Shown here: piece after piece, positions 49,766 through 59,269 of the stretch
How positions within the stretch are numbered: the stretch's first letter is position 1
Layout: each line of letters opens with the position of its first letter
NCBI GenBank assembly: GCA_018907035.1
Contig: JACCIC010000189.1
Coordinates: 293,001-357,000, forward strand
Direction: 5' to 3'
Source of the DNA: Sycobia sp. Sy_11
Lineage: Eukaryota; Arthropoda; Insecta; Hymenoptera; Epichrysomallidae
DNA: 64,000 nucleotides
Made by a program: the position numbers and the translations under genes
The notes under the pieces: model-generated
Seen by the model: the letters and a program-made list of their open reading frames with translations, nothing else
What the model was told of the DNA's origin: nothing
Databases searched by the model: none

Positions 49766-51900
49766 TCTGAAAATAGGCTGATTAAAATTCCAGTTCAGCG
49801 TCCGTATCGAAAATTGATGTTATAGCCGGGATAAGGTATCCGTGGTAGATATTGTTGAATAATCCACGGGAGTGTTGGTTGTTTTACGAAAAAATGTAAA
49901 AATTGATTATAAGATCCTTTTCTAACCTTAAACGATGGAAATTTAGTATAAAATGCCTTGTATCTCGTAGATAAAAGAATTTAGTGATATTTCACTTTAG
50001 CTAATGAAACATTAAAGCCATCGTTATTCTTAAAGATAAATCTCTTTGTGCGTAAATTAAAATAGCAGTTTCAAATCTTAAAGATATCTTAAATTTTATA
50101 ATTACCTTTTTTAAACGACCATAATAACATCATTTTTATTTCAATAAAATTCTTCTTATTCTTCTCGTAATTCATCGATTTTGATAATTTTCCCTCTTTC
50201 GATATTCCTTTGTCGCGCGAGCATTGAAATATTGCGGGATTATCCGCGAGTCAATTACCGTATTTACCGTAAGTAAAGCATAAATTAAAAATTTCGAGTA
50301 AATATTCGATGAAATTTCGCGCCAAATTCATTTGTAATTCCATTTAGTTCAAAGTCGCTTAATAATGAAAATACGAAATTTTACGATTGAGGCTTTGCAC
50401 TGTTAACTAAATATTCAATGGCCCCGTCTTGCCCGTGCGCGAGGATCGTCAAAATTTCAAAATTGAAATCAATAATAAATGAGCGAACGTTTTATCATGC
50501 ATTAAATTGATATACGCTTAAAGCGATCCCGATAAATTCGTGCTCTCGAAAATCGCAAAATTATCTTTGCTGCTGTTGCGAAGTACATTTTTTTTCATAT
50601 TTTTAGTAACGTATAGAAGTAGTTCGAAGATTCGATTGGCTTCTAGGATTTGAACTACTTTTATTCGACAAATCTCAGAAAAATGACTATTTCACCGCTC
50701 GCGTATAGATGCAAAAAAAAAAAAAAAAAATGGAAAAATATACCTGTGTCACAAAAAAAATGAATTCTTTGTATACGTCTTTGCCGCTTCTAAGGCTGCA
50801 GCAATGCACTGCATGGTTAGTAAAATTAGCACAGTATGCGACAGAGACGGAAATTCAATATATTTGAGCAAAGTTTTTGATAGATTAAAGATATTAATGT
50901 CAACAGATGTTAAGGTAATTTTTCAAAAGTAAAATAATCTTTATAGAAAACTTTATTTCGCTAAAAAAATCTTGTCCATATAAGTGAGATTAGAAATAAG
51001 ATACGATTCATTCTCTGCGTTCGTATTATTCGTCCTAAATTTCCAGACGACCCATGAAAATAGAAACGATATTTCTTCGTATGTTTCCCATGTAAAATAT
51101 TTTAATGATATTTTTCTCAAATACTATATTCATGATCCGCGCTGTTCATTCTTGACGGTCGAATGATTATTTTTCAATGGGAATGATGTGTTATTTGGGT
51201 TTTCTCCAAAGCTCAGATCGGTAACTGGACTGATGTCACCTTATACTTGAGAGGCCGGAATGACGTCACGATGGGGCATTTTTTAAAAGTTTACTGCAAG
51301 TCTATGATACTTTTATATCTTACAAATTATAGAGAATAAACATTTGTAGTCCAAATCGATTTATCGTCCAGCTCAGTTTTTCTAACGTAAAAATCAAAGT
51401 TATAAATTCGAATTTTGTTAATAAATAAACTAAAAATTGAATAAAATTGATAGAATATAAAAATATACGAAAACATAATTCATGAATTATTACCATCCTG
51501 TACCGTCTTTAACTCGTCAACATTTGACCCTGGATTGGCTCTAATTTAGTGACCTAGAAGACTTTTCTAAGGAAATAAGAAGCCAACTAAGTTTTATAAA
51601 ATTCCGGCCCTCCAAAAATGAAAGAGAAGCATCATTAACTATTTCGTATGAAATTTTTTTTTTAAATTATCAAAATTTTCGTGGCCCGAATCGCTCATTA
51701 CTTTCGAAGTCAAATAATAAACGTCGAGGCGGTAATTGGAATTTCAGACATCCGTCGTGCACTTGCGCATCTCGATAGCCAGAAATCTTACAATATAGCT
51801 GGACATCGTCGGCTACCCGCTCATATTATTAGCTGTACATTGCTATTTTCGACCACCAACACCGACGACCTCGACGCGCAATAATTTCCCGAAACAATAA
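49765..51900. other. AT-rich gene-free stretch
   Basis: More than 2 kb with no frame above 70 codons and no exon-like segment. It contains an A18 run at 50,713 and the CRE palindrome at 51,261. Confidence 0.6.
51261..51268. promoter_or_regulatory. Palindromic CRE (TGACGTCA)
   Basis: This is a perfect cAMP-response-element palindrome in AT-rich DNA, 30 nt after a related half-site (ACTGATGTCACC). CREB/ATF-family proteins bind this word. Function here is unsupported by neighbouring genes. Confidence 0.25.
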
Positions 51901-53040
51901 TGGCCCGCGACGCTCGGCGGACCTTAGCACGCACGCCACCGGGGCGTCCGATTCACCCCCTCCCAGCTAATAAGCTTCGATCGTTTCTCCAACAAAAAAC
52001 AAAAAAAAAACAAAAAAAAAAAAATATAAACAAAATCCCGCGATCACAATTACCAAAAGGCCTTGTTAAATGCAAAGAGCCGCGAGAAATTCACCTCAAA
52101 ATTACTCGCACGAAAGTCGATGCCTATGCACCTATGACCCGCCAGGGGCGGAGAGGTGATCGCCAGGAACATCCCCGCGCCACGGCTAAATTTCTCCGCG
52201 GTATCGGGGAAAACGCTTCAAAATACTCGCTCCCTCCCCTCTTGATATATTAATATTAATAAAAAGTATTTCCCCTCCCCTTTCCCCGCGCACTACCGAC
52301 TAGCCCGCGAGAGGCCGCTGCGTCCGGGCAAAAACGCGCGCGGCAGCGCTGAAACTGCCGTTATCTGTGTGAGCTATCGCCGGGTCTCGGGGCCCCCCCG
52401 CGCCCCCGTGTTTTCCCTCGCCAAGGGGGCGACGGGACGAAGGGTTACGGGATCGGAGAAGGAGGCGGAGGCGACGGCGGCGTTGGCGGCGCAAGCTCCT
52501 CCTGTAGCGGCCCCCGGGGGCTTATTGAATTTTGAATTTCAATGCGAGGATGTGCTCGGTCGTCCAGGACGTATGGACGTTGTGCATATATCTATATAAT
52601 ACAGGACGGAGCCTATACGTGAGAGCGTCGCCTTCTCCAAGGGTTAGAAAACACACACACACCCACACACACACAGAGAGCCAACGCGCGCGGGGGGGGG
52701 GGTTCACAGGCGCATTATCTACGGATCGGGGATTTTGCCGAGAGCGTATAATCATCAGGGAAGAATGGAGAGGGGCTGGGGGGATACGGGCAATCTCGCA
52801 CGCGCCTCTCGTGCACCTTCGAGAGGGCGGAACTCCCCCCCCCCCACCTCCGCGACCCCTCGCCGTACGGCGCTGTTTTTGCGAGCCATGAGGGTCTCGT
52901 TTGCCGGGTGACGGCAGCGGCGGCGGCGGCGTCGACCACGTCCTCGGAGCGGGTGGAAAACGGGCGGCACTTTGTATATACTTCGATGGCGCCCCGATGA
53001 CGAGGCAAAAGCGAGATTCGCGCGGGTAAAGAGGATCGGA
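51900..53040. other. CpG-rich stretch, no gene recognised
   Basis: A frame at 52369-52599 begins with GTG and reads NFEFQCEDVLGRPGR, but it lacks an acceptor. A CA/CCA tract at 52,650-52,675 and poly-G/poly-C runs are present. Confidence 0.5.
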
Positions 53041-53045
53041 TGTGG

Positions 53046-53046
<1 letters not shown>

Positions 53047-53088
<42 letters not shown>
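53047..53088. repeat. (TA)n microsatellite
   Basis: Perfect array. Confidence 0.97.
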
Positions 53089-53091
<3 letters not shown>

Positions 53092-53094
53092 GTT

Positions 53095-53900
53095 ATATTA
53101 CACGGTGCCGCGACGGCGGCGAGATGGATAGGGAGATCGGAGATTGGATTTGTCTCTTTCTCTTTGGAATTCTCGACGCGGCTTTGTCTCGCAGTAGGCT
53201 CTGCGAACGGCGGCCCAATGACTTTATCGGCTTTCCTAGCACAGAGGAGGGGGTTTCGATGTACACGAGAGAAGGTGGGAGAATTTCTTCGGTGTTAATT
53301 TATCATCTTAAACTATTTTTTTTTTTTTTTGACCGGGTATATTCGATTCATTGCGAAGAACAATAGACGTATCGTAATGCAGTCTTTACATATGAGCAGT
53401 CGATAGAAATTCAATTGAAAACGTTTTTCCAATGTGTGGAGTAAGCGGCAAGTGATTAATTATTTGAATATACTGTTATAAATACGCAAATTTATTTCTT
53501 TAAATTCCTAGTCAGAAAATCACTTTGTTTTTTAGTGTTCTTTTTAGTTAAAGCTTCACTATCGCTTGGCTGAATGCATTTGTTTGCGCGATTAAAATAC
53601 AAAAAAAAAAAGAAGATTAGTATACCATACTGAATACTATTATACTAAGTTACGGCCTGCATAGATTATTGGAATTGATAATCGGACAGATGTGTCGAAT
53701 TTAAAAAAAGAAAAAACAAGGGAAGGTCACTATTAAGCCATTGTGCCCTTTTTAATATAATTGACACTTGAAACGAACGGCTGATTAAGATGAATTTTAT
53801 CTGCAGAATGGAGCGCGCAAGCGACATTTGTTCCATGCATTCGCCAATCGATGAATTACATCAACGTGCTCGTATAGCGAACGGTGATTCGTGATTTTTT
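53095..53900. other. AT-rich to mixed stretch
   Basis: No exon-like segment. A T14 run lies near 53,318. Confidence 0.55.
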
Positions 53901-54350
53901 AATATCAAACCACACGCCCCCTCCCCCGCCCCACCCTCCCAGCGACGTCGGATTACATATCACCCGAAAAATCACCCCCACCGCCAATTAACGGCTCGCC
54001 GAAACCCCGGCCCCCGTCGTTTGTGTTTCATTAGCGCTAGCGCGCGCGCGCGCGCGCGAACTATCTCATTCGATTAAACCGCTAGGCCGGGCGCGCGATA
54101 TATTTATACGTTTACCGGCTCGTTGACGGGAGGTCCCCGCAAACCCCCGCCCCCGTCCCTCCTCCCTCAATCGCGCCGCGATACCGCGCGGGTTTCGCCC
54201 GAGAGCGGCGGCGGCGGGGGGGGGGATGAGGGGAAGAATTCGTTAATTATCACTCGAAAGCTGTATAGTCTCGACGGATGGATATGTCGAGTAACGGGGG
54301 ACGAGCGGCCACGCGTTTAGAAATGGAAAAATTAGGAACCGCGGGGATAT
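53900..54350. other. CpG-rich island-like segment
   Basis: A (CG)n word at 54,040-54,058, poly-C and poly-G runs and high CpG between AT-rich flanks. No gene recognised. Confidence 0.5.
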
Positions 54351-55488
54351 GTCGATGTAGATCGATTGCTGTATGTTATATAACGAGCTTTTTTTATCGG
54401 ACTTTTAACAGTTAAGCGACTGTATTCCACGCCTATGATGTGAATTTGCAATTTGGAGTACAAAAAAAAAAAAGTAATATTTTCGTATCGAGAAAACATA
54501 CGAGAATATCATAAGATACCTTTAATCGATGATTCGTGTAGGTTAATTGGCTGTGTATTTTTTTTTCTTTCCGGCAAATAAATAAGTGCATTTTTAGATT
54601 TACTGTGTTGTGCCTGCTTTAAAAGAGTACGAAATCGGACAGAACGCCCATCTTTAAAAACGAAATCTAACAATGAGAAACGATAAAAATCATAAAAGCA
54701 TTAATTACGAAAACAAAATACTGCATGCGTTTCGTCGTTTTAATGAAAGTGCGTTTTGATTGTAAATGAAAAAATGCGACGCGTAATTGTTTTCCCTTTA
54801 TAAAAAGGAACGAGGGTAAATTTGTAAAATGAAGGCGCTTTTTATTCCAAAAAGGTTTTCAAGCTTTCGAAACACTTCAGCATCGAAAATTCTTCGTTTT
54901 TACCCGCTCGCAATAATACAGTTTAAAAATTAATAAAAACATATTGCTCTTTGTTCTTTTGTCGTATTTTTGAACATGTAGCCATTTTAAAGCAGGCCTT
55001 TAAAAAGTTTAAAAGATCAATTATGATAAATTCTTGCTATTATTCTCAATTAGAATTTCCTACAAAATGATCGTTATCGTATGGAAGAGTGGCAAAAAAA
55101 GTTAAAAGTCACGATAACGAAGAATTTATCTACATTATTACTTATTAATTTACACTAATAATTTACATCTGCAATTTACATATTGTAAAAATAGTAAAAA
55201 TAGAAATACAGTAAATTTTAAAGGCTACGTACAGGTAGTTATTGACGCTCAAAAAGAATTTTTTTTTTAATTTTCTGTAATATTTTCTTGTATCGTATTT
55301 ATGAAATTATTCTAAAAAATATTTTCTTTCATGTTTTAGTTATAACTATCGACTGTATAAAAAAGCACTTTTGAGATAATAGTGAGCGCGCTATATAATT
55401 ATAACTATTTGAACGATTTAAAACAGTAATAAAGAATTTTCAAGAATGTGCGTGTAAAAGTAAACAAGGAAAATTTTATGGGTCAAAT

Positions 55489-55490
<2 letters not shown>
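54350..55490. other. AT-rich gene-free stretch
   Basis: Stop-dense, nothing recognisable. Confidence 0.6.

Positions 55491-55491
<1 letters not shown>

Positions 55492-55547
<56 letters not shown>
55492..55547. repeat. (TA)28 microsatellite
   Basis: Perfect array. Confidence 0.97.
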
Positions 55548-55550
<3 letters not shown>

Positions 55551-55604
55551 GTAAAGGTCTAGGAATGAGAGGCCGATGGTTATGTGTCAACGATCTGCTT
55601 CAGA

Positions 55605-55720
55605 TCAAACAATGTAAGATTCTGATGCAAAGTTTGAGTATCATTTAAAAAATGTAATTGTGCCAACTGCTCAAAAAGTATATTAATATATATTTTTGTC
55701 GGTCTTACTGTCGTCATACA
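55605..55720. repeat. Diverged interspersed repeat, copy B
   Basis: This is the partner of the copy at 25.4-25.6 kb, in the same orientation and shorter by internal gaps. The best-conserved block is ATATTTTTGTCGGTCTTAC at 55690. It lies just downstream of a long (TA)n array. No coding potential is visible. Confidence 0.3.
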
Positions 55721-55732
55721 ATAATGTATTAT

Positions 55733-55755
55733 ACGTATTATAATATATAATACGT
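55733..55755. repeat. AT-rich inverted repeat
   Basis: ACGTATTATA and TATAATACGT form perfect 10-nt arms around a 3-nt spacer. They lie within a TATT/ATAC-rich stretch (55720-55840) that could extrude as a cruciform. Confidence 0.7.
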
Positions 55756-56145
55756 ACAATATATTATAATACAATAATATATGATACAATACAAAGTAAT
55801 GTATTATACATACAATAATATATTCTACAATAACATATTAACGGAAATTTACAATGCAAATTTGATGTTTTTTTATTGCCTAACGAGACATTTGTCTCTG
55901 AATTAGCACGATGGGTTGAAAACCAAACATCGCCGAAGCTGTCTGAGATTCCGGTTTTTCATCGAACGTTGCATTATTTCCGAGCCGGTAAAATTCCCCC
56001 CTCGATTATTTTGAAAAAGCGACGGCGCTTAAAGAAAAAAAAAAAAACGAAAGAAGAAAATGTCAAAATTTTCTCCTCATTATCCGAGTCCGTCCTTACG
56101 GCACCGCTCCCGCATCACGGCTGAACGTAACGTGGGCCCACTCAC

Positions 56146-56488
56146 GATTTCCTCGATCTTGGAGCAGCCCCTGCTCGTCGTGCAGACGAGGGCGACGATC
56201 ACGCCGCCGCCGAACATCAGCAGCAGCAGCACCGCCAGCTTCCAGTCCCTGTCCCTCTGCGAGACGATGCGCTTGGCTGCCGGCAGGCCCGCCAGCTCCC
56301 TCGTCGTCACCCCGAGCCGCTCGGCCTTGACGAGCGTCGCCCTCAGCCGGCGCGCCGCCTTCTCGCAGGCCATCCTCGCGGGCGGTGACTTCCCGTTGGC
56401 CACGTGGGCGCCGTGCCTCGGCGCCGGGGCCGCTGAGGTGCTGCCGCCGCTCGTCTGCGGGGCCGGCCGCGCGTGCATCACCTGCTGC

Positions 56489-56520
<32 letters not shown>

Positions 56521-56681
56521 AAGTTGCTGGTACTGGTGATTCACCGGGCGCCGCTCCTCGGCGCGGTGCATCGGCTCGGGGCGCGCGCCGAGCGGGCCGG
56601 GGGCTCGGGTCCCTGGAACGGGCCGCTGGCGGGGGGCTTGCGATCGGCCGGGGCGGACGGCTCCGAGGGCCCCATGCGAGT
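56146..56681 (-). CDS. Internal or first coding exon, polyglutamine, single-pass membrane protein, unnamed
   Basis: On the minus strand the exon starts after a strong acceptor (pyrimidine-rich tract ending TTCTTGTTTCAG, next base 56681). It ends before a consensus donor (ATC|GTGAGT, exon base 56146). It is 536 nt and GC-rich between AT-rich flanks. One frame is open throughout: two leading bases plus 178 codons, leaving phase 0. An in-frame ATG lies at 56571-56569. Counting from it, residues 16-30 are a glutamine run, 31-65 are Pro/Ala/Ser-rich, and 67-110 are charged and probably helical, ending in KRIVSQRDRDWK. Residues 112-130 (LAVLLLLMFGGGVIVALVC) are a clear transmembrane helix, followed by TTSRGCSKIEEI. 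Positive charges before the helix favour a type II topology with the C-terminus outside; this is inference. I do not recognise the family. Remaining exons lie outside the visible evidence. A second ATG at 56675 opens a 44-codon frame that closes inside the exon. Confidence 0.68.
56487..56521 (-). repeat. (CAG)n glutamine codon repeat inside the membrane-protein exon
   Basis: CTG triplets on the + strand read as CAG on the minus strand and encode about ten glutamines, interrupted by one CGG arginine codon. The repeat may vary in length between individuals. Confidence 0.9.
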
Positions 56682-56689
56682 CTGAAACA

Positions 56690-57230
56690 AGAACGAGAGA
56701 AGTGCGCGTGTATTTTTGGAATTATCAATTACCATCCATTTAATTAGCTAAATTTTCAAGATTAACAGGGAAATTTTGTTTCTTTAAATTTCACTATATT
56801 TAAAGAGTTCGAATATGTGTTTGTGAAGTAATTATTCTATTGTAGTACCGAAGCTGGCTAAGAAAGTACAAATAGTAATTAGTTGGAGTCTGTAGCTATA
56901 CGGACAATTTTTTTTTTTAGCAAAATAATCTCATTGGAGATTCAAATTGCATTAATAAAAAAAATAAAAGGAATTAGTCGTGAATGCTTATATTGACTCG
57001 ATTATATACGTAAGTTTGAAAGGAACTGAAATCCAGAAAGAAAACATAGAAATTGTTCAAAATTAGTATGAAATTAGAGTTCGTATATGCAGAGGTAGTT
57101 TCGTTATGTTTCAAGCAAATATCTACCACAGATATTCCAGGCTGTGCTCAAATTTTATTTAGACATCTTTAAATATTAATGAAATAAAAATATATTGATT
57201 AATGTTTTCATAATAAAAATTTATTGATTA
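56690..57230. other. AT-rich stretch upstream of the membrane-protein exon
   Basis: Probably its intron on the minus strand. The acceptor's pyrimidine tract lies at 56,685-56,700; nothing else is recognisable. Confidence 0.5.
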
Positions 57231-57447
57231 AGAAAAAATGAAACGGGAACGTATTTCAAGCACCCCGTGTGCCTCTGTGGAAGCTTCATGGATACACAGA
57301 AAGCTAGCCAGGAGAGCAAGTTATTCCTATTGTCTATTTATTTACTGTAAAAAAGCTGCTATTTTACTGTTGTATTTACTTGGATCCATTGTACTCAATA
57401 TTCTCAAATTCCATTATTCTACTGTGACATTATCTTTTCTCTCACAG

Positions 57448-57555
57448 AAAAAATTCGGTGAGAAGGCTTTTAAGGCAATTCATCTGTGTAACCTTTGCCG
57501 GAAATGGATTTTCTGCTGTATAACGGAATGCTGGAGATGGTTTAATGATTTTAGG
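57448..57555 (+). CDS. Candidate 108-nt cysteine/tryptophan-rich exon
   Basis: A good acceptor (TTATCTTTTCTCTCACAG, next base 57448) and a moderate donor (AGG|GTACGA at 57556) enclose exactly 36 codons in phase 0-0. They encode a basic start (KKFGEKAFKAIHL) and CNLCRKWIFCCITECWRWF, with five cysteines and three tryptophans. The same frame is open back to an ATG at 57238 and on to a TAA at 57601-57603 (121 codons), which is unusual in this AT-rich stretch. I do not recognise a domain. It may be a real exon, a short intronless gene, or part of an old element. Confidence 0.25.
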
Positions 57556-57604
57556 GTACGAAATGTAACTAAGGATTCTTGCGAGGCTAATAAACGAAAT
57601 TAAA

Positions 57605-59010
57605 ATAAAAAAAAATCACATACAATCGACGTAAGTCTTGTGGGGAGGGGATAATAATTCAACTTCTCATTCGTCGAGCAGTCACCATTTATACCTCGAT
57701 CGGCGAATGAGAATACGAATTATTTTTATCTAACGGAAGCCTCACAGTTACCATTCCAGTATATCATTCGCCATGAGGCAACGCTACTCATTCGCTTTAC
57801 AAACAAATCGACTTATTACAATGTCCTTCCGATCGAGACTTGCTTGATCACGAATTCGCGATTCGCCTTCTCGCGATACTTTAAAAAACGTTTTAAGAGT
57901 GTAAAAAAAAAAACAAAAAAAGGAAAAGTGAAACATCAACTTGGCGATACCGCGATACAGCGCCTCGATCTTCGCCGCAATTGAGGCTTGACCGAGGCCC
58001 ACGACATGCCCACGTCGTTACGTCCTTATCGAATCCGCAGGTGTCCGCTCCACAAACGATTATCACACTACGGCTAATGTGTAATAGTCTAACATGTGAC
58101 ATTGATTAACCCGTGTACGCGCGTATGCTCATACACTGCGCCTACGTACTCGGCACGACGATTGTCCCCCCGCAGCTCTCTTGTCTTGACCTTCACTCTT
58201 TTCATTCGACTCCCCCCCCCCATTATCTCCTTATTGAATACTATTATGAAACTTTCTGTATTTAATTGTACTTAGAGCTTATCTTTTCACTTTAAACTTT
58301 ATAGACTCAATTTAATTTTTCATCTTTCACTATAATTCTCATTCCTCTATTCCATTTATTCTAACGTTCTACTTTTCTTCGATATGCTGAATATCTTATT
58401 TTGTAGACTCCACGTTTACTATGATATCCAATAATGAACTCGTACTCCTTTTGAACCAAACAAGATTGCATCCCACGGCCCCATAAACATAAGCATGAAA
58501 TACCCCCCCCCCCGTGTCCGATACTGTTACTAATCTCGGTGTTATTAGACTGACGCTTATCGCGTAGACTTTATAATAATTCTTTGACTAATGTAATTTG
58601 AAAAAATTTTTGGGCTTTCTTCGTAATTACACTGCCGGGACGTTACGCAGATGACTTTCTGTAGCGCTGTTCCTTCTTGGCTTTGATAATTGTCCCGCGT
58701 TAATGCCGGACGCTTGGCGAAGAAATTGAAAGCAGACGCCCGACACAGCGTTACGTCAAGGACTAAAAGAATTGACAAAAAAAAAAAAAAAACAAGACCG
58801 TTTCACGACCTTACTACGTGTCAGAACTTCGTGCATACGCGCATATTCCAGAATACGTGGATGGACACGCCGATGCGATTAAATTCATTCGAGCCACGTG
58901 TGAATTTATTTTTGCGTCTTCCTGCGCGGTCGGCTTCGGTATTTGAATAATGGGCGAATGTGGCTTTTACTACGTTGACCGATACTACGCTGAGAAAAAT
59001 TCCGTTATGC
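57605..59010. other. Mixed gene-free stretch upstream of the ribozyme unit
   Basis: Short chance frames only. C-runs at about 58,213 and 58,504-58,514, and an A16 run near 58,778. Confidence 0.55.
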
Positions 59011-59014
59011 TTAT

Positions 59015-59221
59015 TGTAGGTTTATCCTACATGCCAAGTCTGCCAAGAGAGGGCAGCTCGGCACGTAGTTAACCCGTGAGCGACCACATAGGACTCCAGT
59101 TAATATAAAAGTCCTTGACCCGGTACATATGACCGCGTCTAAGACAGGGGTTACCGACAATGTCTTACTGATGAGTCCAGTCGATAATCCCGGGACGAAA
59201 CGCAATACGAGCGATTGCTCG
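59015..59221 (+). other. Cluster of perfect hairpins enclosing the hammerhead (retrozyme-like unit?)
   Basis: Read on the + strand, the stretch holds consecutive inverted repeats. TGTAGG/CCTACA lies at 59015-59031 with a 5-nt loop. CTGCC/GGCAG lies at 59040-59056. AGGACT/AGTCCT lies at 59090-59115 with a 14-nt loop. The hammerhead follows at 59135-59203, then CGAGC/GCTCG at 59208-59221 with a GATT loop. This density of short perfect stems contrasts with the surrounding AT-rich DNA. Small structured RNAs carrying hammerheads are known as animal and plant retrozymes and as parts of Penelope-like elements. Assigning this unit to either is inference. Its outer limits, perhaps about 58,980-59,270, are not marked by any repeat I can see. 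Confidence 0.5.
59135..59203 (+). ncRNA. Hammerhead self-cleaving ribozyme, type III permutation
   Basis: The segment folds into a complete hammerhead. Helix III pairs GCGU (59135-59138) with ACGC (59200-59203). The cleavage-site C is 59139, giving a GUC triplet. Helix I is a perfect 7-bp hairpin, UAAGACA (59140-59146) with UGUCUUA (59161-59167), closed by a 14-nt loop. CUGAUGA occupies 59168-59174. Helix II is GUCC (59175-59178) with GGAC (59193-59196) and has a 14-nt loop. The GAA core is 59197-59199. The diagnostic pairs are all present: U1.1-A2.1, G10.1-C11.1 and A15.1-U16.1. From the known family, such RNA cleaves itself 3' of C17, here after 59139, leaving a 2',3'-cyclic phosphate and a 5'-hydroxyl. 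Helix III is only 4 bp, as is common in retroelement-derived or dimer-active hammerheads. The loops of helices I and II are large enough for the usual tertiary contact, but that is inference. No protein gene overlaps it. Confidence 0.88.
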
Positions 59222-59269
59222 ATATATAGGTGTGTACATATGGGAATATAGAACATCCATGTGACACAC

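Noticed and set aside
52369..52599. GTG-initiated frame with NFEFQCEDVLGRPGR
   Set aside because: No pyrimidine-tract acceptor upstream and no matched donor at the right phase.
56096..56728. 210-codon minus frame with a polyalanine run over the same exon
   Set aside because: It reads the CAG repeat as alanine codons, runs through both splice sites and has no hydrophobic segment. The polyglutamine/transmembrane frame is better.
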